Shown here piece by piece: positions 1 through 9,466 of a stretch of DNA of 64,000 nt. The translations under genes were made by a program, and so were the position numbers. The DNA comes from Sphingobium scionense (GTDB taxonomy: Bacteria; Pseudomonadota; Alphaproteobacteria; Sphingomonadales; Sphingomonadaceae). The DNA is taken from the NCBI RefSeq assembly GCF_014197035.1, contig NZ_JACIEU010000021.1, positions 22,608 to 86,607 on the forward strand. The letters run 5' to 3'. The notes below the pieces were generated by a model. The model was given only the letters and a program-made list of their open reading frames with translations, did not search any database and had not been told where the DNA came from. Positions within the stretch are counted from its first letter, which is position 1. Each line of letters opens with the position of its first letter.

Positions 1-1300
1 AGGTCGCCGTGCGCGAGATATTGCCGGAAAAGCGGCGGATCTGGATGCGCAGATATTCCCGCTCGAAACTTTCTCGGGCTTCGCGCAGCGGCGCGCCCAT
101 GATGGCGGACTGGCCGATTCCATCGCCGCCGCCACCGCTGGTGAGTTCAGCCGGCAACATGTCCAGTTCGATCCGGCCGATCCGATCGCCCGGCGCCAGA
201 ATCATCGTCCGCTCGATCACGTTGCGCAACTGGCGGACATTGCCCGGCCATTCATTGGCCTGCAAGGCCGCCATGGCGTCGCTGGCCATCTCTGGCGGAC
301 TGACCCTGCGGTCGGCAGCAAAACGGGCCAGATAATGCTCGACCAGCGGCGGAATATCGTCCCGTCGCTCGGACAGCGGCGGAATCTGCAGCGGCACGAC
401 GTTCAGGCGATAGAATAGATCTTCGCGGAAACGCCGTTCCTCGATTTCCACCGACAGATTACGCGCGGTCGAAGAGATGACGCGCACATCGACCTTCACC
501 TGTCGCTGGCCACCGACACGGGTAAAGCTCTGATCGGTCAGCACGCGCAGGATCTTGCCTTGGGTGGTCACCGGCATGTCGGCGATCTCGTCGAGATAGA
601 GCGTCCCCCCATGCGCCTGTTCCAGATAGCCGGGACGCACGAGACCGCTGGGATCCTCGACACCGAACAGCTCTTCCTCGACCCGATCGGGATCCATGCG
701 GGCTGCTGCAACGATGATGAACGGCGCATCGGTGCGACCGCTCCAGCTATGGAGCATGCGGGCGGCGACCTCCTTGCCAACGCCGGCCGCGCCGGAAATC
801 AGCACACGGCTGCCGGTGCCGGCCACCTTCTTGATCGTTGCCCGGACACCGTTGATCGAGGCCGAGGTGCCGGTCAGTTCGTCATCCTGACCAAAGCGCG
901 CGCGCAGCGTCTGGTTCTCGCGCCGCAACCGTTCGGTCTCGGTCGCGCGGGCGACCAGGTGCAGCAGCCGATCGGCCTCGAATGGCTTTTCGATGAAATC
1001 GGCCGCTCCCTTGCGGATTGCGGCGACGGCCGTGTCGATATTGCCATGGCCCGAGATCATGAGAACCGGGATCGTCGGGTCGCGCCGCTTGATTTCCTCC
1101 AGCAGTTCCAGGCCGTCGAGCTTGGAGCCCTGCAACCACACATCGAGCAACACCAGCGACGGGCGCCGGCTGTCCAGCGCATCGATCGCGCTGTCGCTAT
1201 TGGCGGCCGTGCGGGTCGAAAAACCTTCGTCCTCCAGCACGCCTGCCACCAGATCGCGAATGTCCTCTTCGTCGTCGACAATCAGAATATCAAGCGCCAT
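1..1300 (-). CDS. ntrX: Nitrogen assimilation response regulator NtrX (3' end outside window)
   Basis: Partial gene: the start is at 1300 and the frame stays open to the left edge. It opens with a receiver domain (acidic DD near residues 9-10, phospho-acceptor Asp about 53 in LLDVWL) followed by an AAA+ sigma-54-activator-type ATPase module (ISGAAGVGKE Walker A, LYLDEIADMP Walker B). It is the partner of the membrane kinase NtrY encoded just upstream, and the two genes overlap by 11 nt. The GAFTGA loop that contacts sigma-54 is absent; the equivalent stretch reads FGVEDPSGLVRP. The C-terminal HTH is beyond the window. The identification rests on domain order and on its place next to ntrY and ntrC. 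Confidence 0.93.
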   Translation of the reverse strand, partial: MALDILIVDDEEDIRDLVAGVLEDEGFSTRTAANSDSAIDALDSRRPSLVLLDVWLQGSKLDGLELLEEIKRRDPTIPVLMISGHGNIDTAVAAIRKGAADFIEKPFEADRLLHLVARATETERLRRENQTLRARFGQDDELTGTSASINGVRATIKKVAGTGSRVLISGAAGVGKEVAARMLHSWSGRTDAPFIIVAAARMDPDRVEEELFGVEDPSGLVRPGYLEQAHGGTLYLDEIADMPVTTQGKILRVLTDQSFTRVGGQRQVKVDVRVISSTARNLSVEIEERRFREDLFYRLNVVPLQIPPLSERRDDIPPLVEHYLARFAADRRVSPPEMASDAMAALQANEWPGNVRQLRNVIERTMILAPGDRIGRIELDMLPAELTSGGGGDGIGQSAIMGAPLREARESFEREYLRIQIRRFSGNISRTAT

Positions 1301-3545
1301 TGGCCATCACTTTTCCTTTGGGCAGGGCAACCACCTGCCCCTCTTCTAGTTTTTCCAGGGCTGTGACGGAGAAGCGCAACGTCACCCGCGCACCCCCGCC
1401 TTCCGCATCATCGAAACGGATTTCACCCATATGTTCTTCGACAATCTTCTTGACGATAGCCAAGCCTAAACCCGTCCCCTTCGACCGCGTGGTCATATAG
1501 GGTTCCAGGATGCGCTCGCGCTCGGGCGGCAGGCCGATGCCATCGTCGCGAACCTCGATCACCAGCGCGCCCTCGACCTGATGCAGGTGCATGCGGATAT
1601 TGCCACGCACATTGCCTTCTTCGGGCGCGGGCTTCGGCTCGATCGCTTCGACGGCATTTTTGACGATATTGGTCAACGCCTGCCCAAGCTGACGCCGATC
1701 GCAGACCATTTCCATGTCGCCGTCATCAGCCTCGAATGCGAAGCGAATGTCGGGATGGGCCACCTCGTGGAGGAACAGGGCGTGGCGGGCAATATCGCCC
1801 AGCGCCTCGCGCCGAAACACGGGTTTGGGCATGCGCGCAAAGGAGGAAAATTCGTCGACGATACGGCGCAGGTCTCCCACCTGGCGGACGATCGTACCGG
1901 TCAGCCGCGCAAAGGTCGGCTTGTCGCTCGTCACTTCCTCGCCATAGCGGCGCTGCAACCGTTCGGCGGCCAGCTGGATCGGCGTCAGCGGATTCTTGAT
2001 CTCATGCGCGATGCGCCGTGCCACGTCCGACCAGGCCGCACGGCGCTGATCCGACAATTGCTGGGTGATGTCATCGAACGTCAGAATATGACCGGACACA
2101 TCTTCGGACACCTTGACCGCCAGCGTGCGCAAGTCCCCCTGCGCACGGACCTGCACGATGCCGGCATCATCCTGCGATGCCACCAGATCCGCCAGTTCGG
2201 CCGAAATCTCGGCCAGCGGCCGTCCGACCGGATCATCACCTTCGCGCACCAGAATTGCGGCGGCCGAGCTGTTCAGCAACTGGATCACGCCACCCCGGTC
2301 GACCGACAGCACGCCGGCACTCACGCCCGACAGGATCGCCTCGATAAAGGCGCGCCGTTCATCGAGCTGGCTGTTCGCTGCGACCAAGGCCCCCGTCTGA
2401 GCCTCCAGACGTTGGGTCATGCGGTTGAAGGCTGACGCGAGCGTGCCGATCTCATCCCGGCTCGCCGGGCTGGTGACGCGGGCCGACAGGTCGCCGGCCG
2501 TAATCCTGCGCGCGGCCGTGACCAGTTCGTTCACCGGCCTGACCATCCAGTCGGCCACGGCCAGCGCAATATAGACCGCAATGCCGACCAGCAGCAGCGA
2601 GCCTACGAACAGCAGCAGATTGAACCGCAATTGCAGCGCGCGCGACTGGGCAGCGAACAGGTCATAATCGCCCAGCACCTTCTGCGCCCGTTCCACATTG
2701 GAGAAGGAGGAACTGCCGGCGTTGCGGGTCGCGTAAAGATAGATTTTGGAATTTGGATAGAGCAGCGTCACGGCCTCGATCTGGTTGGGCTTGGCCGCCA
2801 CCACCACATCTTCACCGGAAGCAAGGCGCTTCATCACCTCGGCCGACAACATTTCCGACGCCGGCCGGCTTTCGGGATCGACCGTCGCCGCAGTCCGCGC
2901 CACGCCGTCCTTGCCAATCTCGATGATCGCCGATCTGTTGAGCTTTCGCGTCACCACCTGATAGATATAGCCCTCGGCAAAGCGGGGGCTCGAAACGCTC
3001 GACTGGCCCAGATAGTCGCGCAGATCGCTCGCCATGGTCAGCGTCTCGTCGCGGACCTCGCGCAAATTCTGCTCATAATAGCCGCGCGCCAGGTCGCTGG
3101 CATTTTGCAACATGCCGCGCGCGCTGTCCGAAAACCAGAATTGCACGCCATATTGGAACAGCAGCGAGGCGAAGATGACGACCAGCAGCATCGGCACGCT
3201 GGCCACGACCGAGAAGATCGCCACCAGCCGGACATGGAGCTGGCCATCGCTGCCGATCGCCGACTTGGCAGCCCGGCGCTTGGCCACACGACGCCCCAGC
3301 AGCATCAGCAGCGCGATCGCGGGCACCAGATTGGCAACCAGCAGCAGCGCCACGATCGGCGGAGTCAGCAGCGTATAGGACTGGTCCTGGCCCGAGAGCA
3401 GGCCATAGGTCAGGCCGGCAGTGCCGAGGAACAAGATAAGCGTGACAATTTCGAGTGCAGCCGCCAACCGGCCGTTGCGCAGATAAGGCCGGACCAACCT
3501 CGCCCACGCCGGCCCCCGTCGGGGGATTGTCACCGCACCAGTCAT
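1290..3545 (-). CDS. ntrY: Nitrogen regulation sensor histidine kinase NtrY
   Basis: About 751 residues. It starts with membrane segments (hydrophobic stretches around residues 30-50, 65-85 and 120-145), has a large periplasmic sensor loop, another membrane pass near 310-330, a HAMP linker, a PAS region, a HisKA domain (RIAHEIKNPLTPIQ) and a GHKL ATPase domain (NAVEAIE, DDGIGLP, KGTGLGLAIVK). The kinase phosphorylates NtrX. I chose the ATG at 3545 rather than the upstream ATG at 3584 because the sequence from MTGAVTIPRR leads directly into the conserved region. The 3' end overlaps ntrX, so the pair is translationally coupled. Confidence 0.93.
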   Translation of the reverse strand: MTGAVTIPRRGPAWARLVRPYLRNGRLAAALEIVTLILFLGTAGLTYGLLSGQDQSYTLLTPPIVALLLVANLVPAIALLMLLGRRVAKRRAAKSAIGSDGQLHVRLVAIFSVVASVPMLLVVIFASLLFQYGVQFWFSDSARGMLQNASDLARGYYEQNLREVRDETLTMASDLRDYLGQSSVSSPRFAEGYIYQVVTRKLNRSAIIEIGKDGVARTAATVDPESRPASEMLSAEVMKRLASGEDVVVAAKPNQIEAVTLLYPNSKIYLYATRNAGSSSFSNVERAQKVLGDYDLFAAQSRALQLRFNLLLFVGSLLLVGIAVYIALAVADWMVRPVNELVTAARRITAGDLSARVTSPASRDEIGTLASAFNRMTQRLEAQTGALVAANSQLDERRAFIEAILSGVSAGVLSVDRGGVIQLLNSSAAAILVREGDDPVGRPLAEISAELADLVASQDDAGIVQVRAQGDLRTLAVKVSEDVSGHILTFDDITQQLSDQRRAAWSDVARRIAHEIKNPLTPIQLAAERLQRRYGEEVTSDKPTFARLTGTIVRQVGDLRRIVDEFSSFARMPKPVFRREALGDIARHALFLHEVAHPDIRFAFEADDGDMEMVCDRRQLGQALTNIVKNAVEAIEPKPAPEEGNVRGNIRMHLHQVEGALVIEVRDDGIGLPPERERILEPYMTTRSKGTGLGLAIVKKIVEEHMGEIRFDDAEGGGARVTLRFSVTALEKLEEGQVVALPKGKVMANGA

Positions 3546-3643
3546 AGTGGCTTCGTTACAACAATGCCGTGCCCGATCAAACACAGTTTTTACATAAAAC
3601 CATGTCGCTGGTCGATGCGATTGGGCGCTTCGTCCCGCGGCCT

Positions 3644-5086
3644 CTAATCGCTCAGCCGCAGTTGCAGCGGATCGAGGCCGTAATCGGTGAGCTTCTTGCG
3701 CAGCGTATTGCGATTGATGCCGAGCAGGCCGGCAGCGCGGATCTGGTTGCCATCGACGCTGGCCAGCGTTTCCTGCAACAGGATCGGCTCGATCACCGCG
3801 AGCAGATTGTCATGCAGGTTGGGATCGGCCTGACCAAGGCCCACGCCAAGCTGTCGCTTGGTCCATTCCCTTACAGCTTGCGCCAGTTGGCCTGCCGGCG
3901 CGGCATGATCGGCGGGCATCGCGTCAAGCGGGAGCGCATGGCGCAACATATCCGCCGCGATCACATTCTCCCGGCTTAATACGGCCAGGCGCTGCATGAT
4001 ATTCTGGAGCTCGCGGACATTGCCCGGCCAATGATAGGCCATCAGCAATTGCGCCGCGTCGTCGGACAAGGCCTTGCGCGGCAATCCGTCCTGCGCGGCC
4101 CGATCCAGGAAATGGCGCGCCAGCAGGATCACGTCCTCGCGCCGCTCGCGCAGCGGCGGCAGCGATACCGGTACGACATTGAGCCGATAATAGAGATCCT
4201 GCCGGAACCGGTTCTCCTCGATCAACCGGGGCAATTCCTTGTTGGTGGCCGCGATGATGCGGACATCCACACGCACCGGCTTGGATCCGCCAACCGTGGT
4301 CACTTCGCCTGACTGGAGCACGCGAAGCAGCCGCGTCTGCGCCTCCATCGGCATGTCGCCAATCTCGTCCAGGAACAAGGTGCCTCCCTGCGCCTGCTCG
4401 AACTTGCCCGCCGTGCGCGCATGGGCGCCGGTAAAGGCTCCCTTTTCATAGCCGAACAGTTCCGCTTCGATCAGTTCGCGGGGAATTGCGGCCATGTTGA
4501 TCGCAACAAAGGGGCGGGTGCGCCGTTGGCCCAGGCTATGGATCGCCTCCGCCACCAGTTCCTTGCCGGTGCCCGACTCACCCAGCACCAATATGCTGAG
4601 ATCATTGGATAGAACCCGGGCGATGGTGCGATACACTTCCTGCATCGCCGGCGAACGACCGACAAGCGGCAGGCCGTCATGGGGCAGCCCAGGCTCGGCG
4701 GCATCCGCCCCGCCTGTTCGGTGCCCCAAAGCATCAGCAACGGCGCGCGTCAATTCATTGAGATCGAAGGGTTTTGGCAGATATTCGAACGCCCCCTTCT
4801 CGGTCGCCCGGATCGCGGTGTTCAGGGTATTCTGCGCGGAAAGAATGATAACATTCAGATCCGGTTTGCGCTCGATAATCTCCGCGACGCCGTCCAAGCC
4901 ATCGCCATCCGGCAACATGACGTCGGTAATCAGAATATCCGGAGAGAAACTCTCCATCAGCGCTGTCCGTTCACGAATGGACCCGGCGATCTTCACCTTA
5001 TGCCCCTGACGTCGCAGTGCTTCGCCGACCACCACACAGATGGCGGGATCATCATCAACAACCAGGACCGCGCCCGTCACCGCCAT
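3644..5086 (-). CDS. ntrC: Nitrogen regulation response regulator NtrC
   Basis: 480 residues, full length for the family. It has a receiver domain with phospho-acceptor Asp about 55 (LITDVMLPD), then a sigma-54 activator AAA+ domain with Walker A GESGTGKE, an intact GAFTGA loop (YEKGAFTGAHA) and Walker B LFLDEIGDMP, and a Fis-type HTH at the C-terminus (AAGLLGINRNTLRKKL). When phosphorylated by NtrB it activates sigma-54 promoters for nitrogen scavenging. The start codon shares a base with the ntrB stop at 5086, so ntrB and ntrC are one transcript. A 98-nt gap separates it from ntrY. Confidence 0.95.
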   Translation of the reverse strand: MAVTGAVLVVDDDPAICVVVGEALRRQGHKVKIAGSIRERTALMESFSPDILITDVMLPDGDGLDGVAEIIERKPDLNVIILSAQNTLNTAIRATEKGAFEYLPKPFDLNELTRAVADALGHRTGGADAAEPGLPHDGLPLVGRSPAMQEVYRTIARVLSNDLSILVLGESGTGKELVAEAIHSLGQRRTRPFVAINMAAIPRELIEAELFGYEKGAFTGAHARTAGKFEQAQGGTLFLDEIGDMPMEAQTRLLRVLQSGEVTTVGGSKPVRVDVRIIAATNKELPRLIEENRFRQDLYYRLNVVPVSLPPLRERREDVILLARHFLDRAAQDGLPRKALSDDAAQLLMAYHWPGNVRELQNIMQRLAVLSRENVIAADMLRHALPLDAMPADHAAPAGQLAQAVREWTKRQLGVGLGQADPNLHDNLLAVIEPILLQETLASVDGNQIRAAGLLGINRNTLRKKLTDYGLDPLQLRLSD

Positions 5087-6195
5087 CAGCCCATTCCCAT
5101 CGGCAGCAGGATACGGAAGGTGGACTCGCCAGCCTCCTGATCGCGTGAATATTGCACGAACCCACTCATGTCCCGTACCAGCTTGTCTACCAGGGCAAGA
5201 CCAAGCCCCTGGCCGTCCCGCTTGCCCGTAATGAAGGGATTGAAGAGATGGTCGAGGATATGCTCCGGGACGCCCGGGCCATTGTCGATCACGACAATCT
5301 CGATCGGCAGCACGGCACTGCCTTTGCGGTCACCAACCAGCACCGACATGCCATGCCGGAAAGCCGTCTCGACGCGGATGCAGGGGCGCTCGACATGTTC
5401 CAAGGCCTCGGCCGCATTCTTGAGCAGGTTGATCATCACCTGCACCAGTGCATCATCATTGATGATCGCGAATGGCAGAGATGGATCATAACGTTTTATA
5501 ATCTTTATATTCTTGGCAAATCCAGCGGCCGCGATATGCGATGCGCGATCGATCAGCGGATAGATATTGCCGGGACCGCACTCCAGCGTGCGATCGGTCG
5601 TGAAATCCTGCATCCGATCGATCAGGGCGGCGATCCGATCAACCTCGTTGCAGATCAGTTGGGTCAGGGCGGCGTCGGTTCCGCCGTTGCTCGTCTCCAG
5701 CAACTGGGCGGCCCCGCGAATGCCGGACAAGGGGTTCTTGATCTCGTGCGCCAGGATCGCCGCCGCACCGACCGCCGATCGCGCACCGCCCGCCGTGCCG
5801 CGATGGCCGATCTTGCGGGCCTGACCCTGCGCATGGATCGACACGACCCGCCAGCCATCATGGTCGACGATGGGAGAAATCATCAGGTCCACTTCCATCT
5901 CGGCGGTGCGACCGGCATGGACCTTGATGTCATAGGCGGCGATCGGCTTGTTGCTGTGCCAGATATCGAACCGGGCACCGGCTTCCGCAATGCGCACGGT
6001 GCGCGCCACGTCGCTGCCGATGATGGCCGACCGCGCCATATTCAGCAGGGTTTCTGCCCGTACATTGGCATCGGCAATGCTGTTATTCGGCCGCACCACC
6101 AGTGTCGCCACGGGCAAGGCGGTCATCAGTTCCGACAGAGAAGGCCCATCCTGCTGCATCTGAAGCGGCGGAAGGGACGTCAATGGCATGGTCAT
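5086..6195 (-). CDS. ntrB: Nitrogen regulation sensor kinase NtrB
   Basis: About 369 residues, soluble (no membrane segment). An N-terminal PAS-like domain (around residues 25-130) precedes a HisKA region with the phospho-acceptor motif LAHEIKNPLSGIRGA and a GHKL ATPase domain (NLLKNAAEALE, DNGPGVPEH, GQGLGLALV). It phosphorylates or dephosphorylates NtrC under control of PII in the nitrogen-status cascade. The start at 6195 was chosen because it forms an ATGA overlap with the dusB stop; the longer in-frame extension is spurious sequence inside dusB. The dusB-ntrB-ntrC order is typical of alphaproteobacteria. Confidence 0.94.
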   Translation of the reverse strand: MTMPLTSLPPLQMQQDGPSLSELMTALPVATLVVRPNNSIADANVRAETLLNMARSAIIGSDVARTVRIAEAGARFDIWHSNKPIAAYDIKVHAGRTAEMEVDLMISPIVDHDGWRVVSIHAQGQARKIGHRGTAGGARSAVGAAAILAHEIKNPLSGIRGAAQLLETSNGGTDAALTQLICNEVDRIAALIDRMQDFTTDRTLECGPGNIYPLIDRASHIAAAGFAKNIKIIKRYDPSLPFAIINDDALVQVMINLLKNAAEALEHVERPCIRVETAFRHGMSVLVGDRKGSAVLPIEIVVIDNGPGVPEHILDHLFNPFITGKRDGQGLGLALVDKLVRDMSGFVQYSRDQEAGESTFRILLPMGMG

Positions 6196-7223
6196 GCAGC
6201 CTGTAGCGCAACCGTCGGTTCTTCCGCTGCGATCAGCGGCTCGTAGAAAGCAGCCAGCATATCGAGCACCCGCTGGGCATCGGCCTCTTGGTTGACCGTG
6301 TTGCGGAACTCGGCCGATCCGGTCAGGCCCTTGGTATACCAACCGATATGCTTGCGCGCCATGTTGACGCCAGTCATCTTGTCATAATGATCCAGCATCA
6401 TGCGATAATGGTCTGTTATCAGCTCATATTGCTCAGAAAGACTTGGGTCGGAGCGACGCTCGCCGGTGGCGAACCAGTGCATCACCTGGCCCAGCAGCCA
6501 CGGCTTGCCATAGGCGCCACGGCCGATCATCACGCCATCGGCACCGCTCTGGTCGAGCGCGGTTTCCGCGTCCTCGATCGAGCAGATGTCGCCATTGACG
6601 ATCACCGGCAGCTTGACCGCGTCCTTGACCGATCGGACGAAGCCCCAGTCGGCACTGCCCTTGTACATCTGGCAGCGCGTGCGGCCATGGACGGTGATCA
6701 GCTTCGCGCCCAGATCCTCGGCGATATGCGCCAGTTCGGGCGCATTCAGGCTCGCATGATCCCAGCCCATGCGCATCTTGACGGTGACAGGAACGTCGAC
6801 CGCCTCGACCGTCGCCTTGATCAGCGATGCCGCCAGCGGCAGGTCGCGCATCAGCGCGCTGCCCGCGTCGCCATTGACGACCTTCTTCACCGGGCAGCCC
6901 ATGTTGATGTCGATGATCGCCGCGCCGCGATCGGCATTGAGCTTGGCCGCTTCGGCCATTTCCGTCGGCGAACAGCCCGCCAACTGCATCGACACCGGCT
7001 CCTCCAGCGGATGCCAGGCGGCCTTCTGCAAAGACTGGCGCGTTTCGCGGATCATCGCCGCGGTGGCGATCATCTCGGTGACGTTGAGGCCCGACCCGAA
7101 ACGGCGAACCAGCGTGCGGAAGGGCATGTCGGTAACGCCGGTCATCGGCGCCAATATCACCGGCATATCGACCGTCACCGGTCCAACGGAAATGGGGGAA
7201 AGCCTGCGCGTCATCTTCTTCAC
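6192..7223 (-). CDS. dusB: tRNA-dihydrouridine synthase (DusB/NifR3 family)
   Basis: 343 residues. A flavin-dependent TIM-barrel enzyme that reduces uridines in tRNA D-loops. Visible signatures are APMTGVTDMPFR near the N-terminus, the catalytic-cysteine region DINMGCPVKKV, and HGRTRCQMYKG and NGDICSIEDA further on. It is the first gene of the dusB-ntrBC unit and overlaps ntrB by 4 nt. The start could also be the second Met (MTRRLSP, 9 nt downstream). The alphaproteobacterial copy was historically named nifR3 because of this linkage. Confidence 0.93.
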   Translation of the reverse strand: MKKMTRRLSPISVGPVTVDMPVILAPMTGVTDMPFRTLVRRFGSGLNVTEMIATAAMIRETRQSLQKAAWHPLEEPVSMQLAGCSPTEMAEAAKLNADRGAAIIDINMGCPVKKVVNGDAGSALMRDLPLAASLIKATVEAVDVPVTVKMRMGWDHASLNAPELAHIAEDLGAKLITVHGRTRCQMYKGSADWGFVRSVKDAVKLPVIVNGDICSIEDAETALDQSGADGVMIGRGAYGKPWLLGQVMHWFATGERRSDPSLSEQYELITDHYRMMLDHYDKMTGVNMARKHIGWYTKGLTGSAEFRNTVNQEADAQRVLDMLAAFYEPLIAAEEPTVALQAA

Positions 7224-7341
7224 TGCCTAAAAAACAGGCAGCCCTTAGCCGAAAATGGCCGCGGCGACAAGGCAGGCACCGGACTAGTGGTTGCGCTTTA
7301 GAGGTTGGCGAGCATGGGGCAGAGCGTCTATGCGCCGCTGC

Positions 7342-8511
7342 ATGACATCGAACAGCAGGATCGTCGCGCTGATCGTCGCCGCCGGGCAAGGAAGCCGGGC
7401 GGGCGGTGACATCCCCAAGCAATATCGGCGGATCGGTGGCAAGGCCGTGCTGGCCCACGCCCATGACGCCCTGACGGCGCATGGTGGCGTATCGGCCATC
7501 CACATTGTGCTGGGCGAAGGCGAGGAAGAGCGTGCTCAGGCTGTTCTCGGCGACCGCGTCGCCCATTTCGTCACCGGCGCGGACAGCCGGCGCGGATCGG
7601 TCCGGGCCGGACTGACGGCGATCGCCGCATCCGGCGGCGCAGACATCGTGCTGATCCACGATGCCGCCCGCCCCTTCCTGCCCCCTTCGGTGATCGACCG
7701 GTTACTGGCCGCGTTGGCGGATGCCGAAGGCGCCATCCCTGCCTTGCCGGTCGCCGACACGCTGGTGCGCAGCGATGGCGCGCTCATGGGCGACGGCGTC
7801 GATCGCACTGACCTGCATCGCGTCCAGACGCCGCAGGCCTTCCGCTTCCAGGCTATCCTGTCCGCTCACGACGATTGGGACGAGGCGCGAGAAGCCACTG
7901 ACGATGCCCAGATCCTGCGCGCCTGGGGCCATGACGTCATCTTGGTGCAGGGCGATGAAAGGCTTGAGAAATTGACCTATCCTGAGGACTTCGCGCGCGC
8001 CGAGGCGCGCATCGTGGGCGCCCGCACCACCCGCGTCGGGATGGGCTATGATGTCCATCGCCTCGCGCCAAACGAAGAATTGTGGCTCGGCGGCGTGCTG
8101 GTCCCACACGACCGCGGCCTTGCTGGCCACAGCGATGCCGATGTCGCCCTCCATGCCATCGTTGACGCGATCCTCGGCGCGCTGGCCGATGGCGATATCG
8201 GCAGTCATTTCCCGCCGTCCGACCCGCAATGGCGTGGCGCCTCGTCGGATCGTTTCCTCGCCCATGCCCGCGATCTGGTCCTGAAACGGGACGGCCGGAT
8301 CGACCATGTCGACCTCACCATCATCTGCGAAGCGCCCAAGATCGGGCCGCATCGCGACGCCATGCGCGCGAAAATCGCCGAGATACTGGACGTTCCCGTC
8401 GATCGCGTCAGCGTGAAGGCCACCACCACCGAGCGGCTGGGTTTCGCTGGTCGCGGTGAGGGCATCGCCGCACAGGCGGTTGCCACCCTCTCCCTCCCCA
8501 CGCTATTCTGA
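7342..8511 (+). CDS. ispDF: Bifunctional IspD/IspF isoprenoid biosynthesis enzyme
   Basis: About 389 residues, a natural fusion of two MEP-pathway enzymes. The N-terminal half is 2-C-methyl-D-erythritol 4-phosphate cytidylyltransferase (nucleotide-binding VAAGQGSRAGG with PKQY, and HDAARPFL). The C-terminal half, from about residue 232 (GMGYDVHRLAP), is the 2,4-cyclodiphosphate synthase with metal ligands in DVH and GHSDADVALHAI. IspDF fusions are known in alphaproteobacteria. Start choice is uncertain: ATG 7342 is favoured for its position before the conserved strand, and ATG 7330 is possible. The gene is divergent from dusB and followed 7 nt later by the amidase gene. Confidence 0.94.
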   Translation: MTSNSRIVALIVAAGQGSRAGGDIPKQYRRIGGKAVLAHAHDALTAHGGVSAIHIVLGEGEEERAQAVLGDRVAHFVTGADSRRGSVRAGLTAIAASGGADIVLIHDAARPFLPPSVIDRLLAALADAEGAIPALPVADTLVRSDGALMGDGVDRTDLHRVQTPQAFRFQAILSAHDDWDEAREATDDAQILRAWGHDVILVQGDERLEKLTYPEDFARAEARIVGARTTRVGMGYDVHRLAPNEELWLGGVLVPHDRGLAGHSDADVALHAIVDAILGALADGDIGSHFPPSDPQWRGASSDRFLAHARDLVLKRDGRIDHVDLTIICEAPKIGPHRDAMRAKIAEILDVPVDRVSVKATTTERLGFAGRGEGIAAQAVATLSLPTLF

Positions 8512-8518
8512 GCCCATC

Positions 8519-9037
8519 ATGCCCAACACCATCCTGCCCGCCCAGCTCGTCGACCTCGCCGAAAAGGTCATCATCGCCAACCGTCGCGCCGGTCGCACCG
8601 TGGCCGTTGCGGAAAGCTGCACCGGCGGCCTGGTGTCGGCGGCGCTCACTGAGATCGCTGGCTCATCCGACGTTTTCGAAGCCGGTTTCATAACCTATTC
8701 CAACGACATGAAGGCGGAACTTCTCAAAGTCTCGCATGACGTGCTGGATACGTTCGGCGCGGTCTCCATCGCGACCGCCTGGGCCATGGCGCAAGGCGCG
8801 CTCAAGAAGAGCCACGCCCATGTCGCGGTCGCCATCACCGGCATCGCCGGGCCGGGTGGCGGCAGCGAGCAGAAGCCGGTCGGCACCGTAGTCTTCGCGC
8901 GGGCGGAACGCGGCGGCAGCCCCGACAAGGTCGTGGCCGACATGCATCATTTCGAAGATAATGGTCGCGGTGGCGTCCGCCTTCAGGCGGCGTTGTGCGC
9001 ACTCGAACTGCTGCTACCCGACTCGCCAGCGCCATAA
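8519..9037 (+). CDS. pncC: CinA C-terminal-type nicotinamide-nucleotide amidohydrolase
   Basis: 172 residues, the stand-alone CinA/PncC domain. It hydrolyses NMN to nicotinate mononucleotide and ammonia in pyridine nucleotide salvage. The family signatures AESCTGGLVSAALTEIAGSS (active-site Ser/Thr region), FITYSN, and AITGIAGPGGGSEQKPVGTV are all present. It starts 7 nt after ispDF and is probably cotranscribed. Its 3' end overlaps the convergent ratA gene by 55 nt, an unusually deep convergent overlap in which both termini appear genuine. Confidence 0.9.
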   Translation: MPNTILPAQLVDLAEKVIIANRRAGRTVAVAESCTGGLVSAALTEIAGSSDVFEAGFITYSNDMKAELLKVSHDVLDTFGAVSIATAWAMAQGALKKSHAHVAVAITGIAGPGGGSEQKPVGTVVFARAERGGSPDKVVADMHHFEDNGRGGVRLQAALCALELLLPDSPAP

Positions 9038-9459
9038 AGCGCCGCCGCGCGTGTCTCGAACGCGCCGATCATCTTGCGCAGTGCCTTGTCGAAAAACTGG
9101 CCGGCCAGCATCTCGAAGATGCGGTTCTTGAATTCGAACTCGACCTCGAACTCGACCAGCACGCCGCCCTGCCCGTCGTCCCGGAAGCGCCACTCATTAT
9201 GAAGATGCTTGAGCGGGCCGTTGAGATAGTCGACCCGGACATGGTCCGGACGATGCTTGTGGACGCGAGAGGTGAAGCTCTCGCTGACCCCCTTGAAGCC
9301 GACGATCATGTCCGCGACCATCTCGCTCTCACTGTCCGATCGGATGCGGATCGCGCTGATCCAGGGCAGAAATTGCGGATAGGCCGAGACGTTCGACACA
9401 AGGTCGAACATCTGTTCCGGACTATAGGGCAGTTGGCGGGTCTCGTGATGCTTGGGCAT
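8983..9459 (-). CDS. Coq10/RatA family START-domain protein
   Basis: About 158 residues with the hallmark opening of the family (YSPEQMFDLVSNVSAYPQFLPW) and the conserved C-terminal helix (FEMLAGQFFDKALRKMIGAFE). Members are ubiquinone-binding chaperones (Coq10) and the Escherichia coli protein RatA; the bacterial role is commonly linked to respiratory quinone function. The start at 9459 (MPKHHETRQL) is preferred over upstream Met codons that lie inside lipA. It follows lipA by 7 nt and is probably cotranscribed with it. The C-terminal Ser-rich tail lies antisense to pncC. Confidence 0.88.
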   Translation of the reverse strand: MPKHHETRQLPYSPEQMFDLVSNVSAYPQFLPWISAIRIRSDSESEMVADMIVGFKGVSESFTSRVHKHRPDHVRVDYLNGPLKHLHNEWRFRDDGQGGVLVEFEVEFEFKNRIFEMLAGQFFDKALRKMIGAFETRAAALYGAGESGSSSSSAHNAA

Positions 9460-9466
9460 TCGCCGA

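Noticed and set aside
560..1366. Long plus-strand ORF (268 codons) across ntrX
   Set aside because: It is an antisense shadow of the clear NtrX frame; its protein has no coherent motif and is rich in His/Arg/Gln as antisense ORFs of GC-rich genes are.
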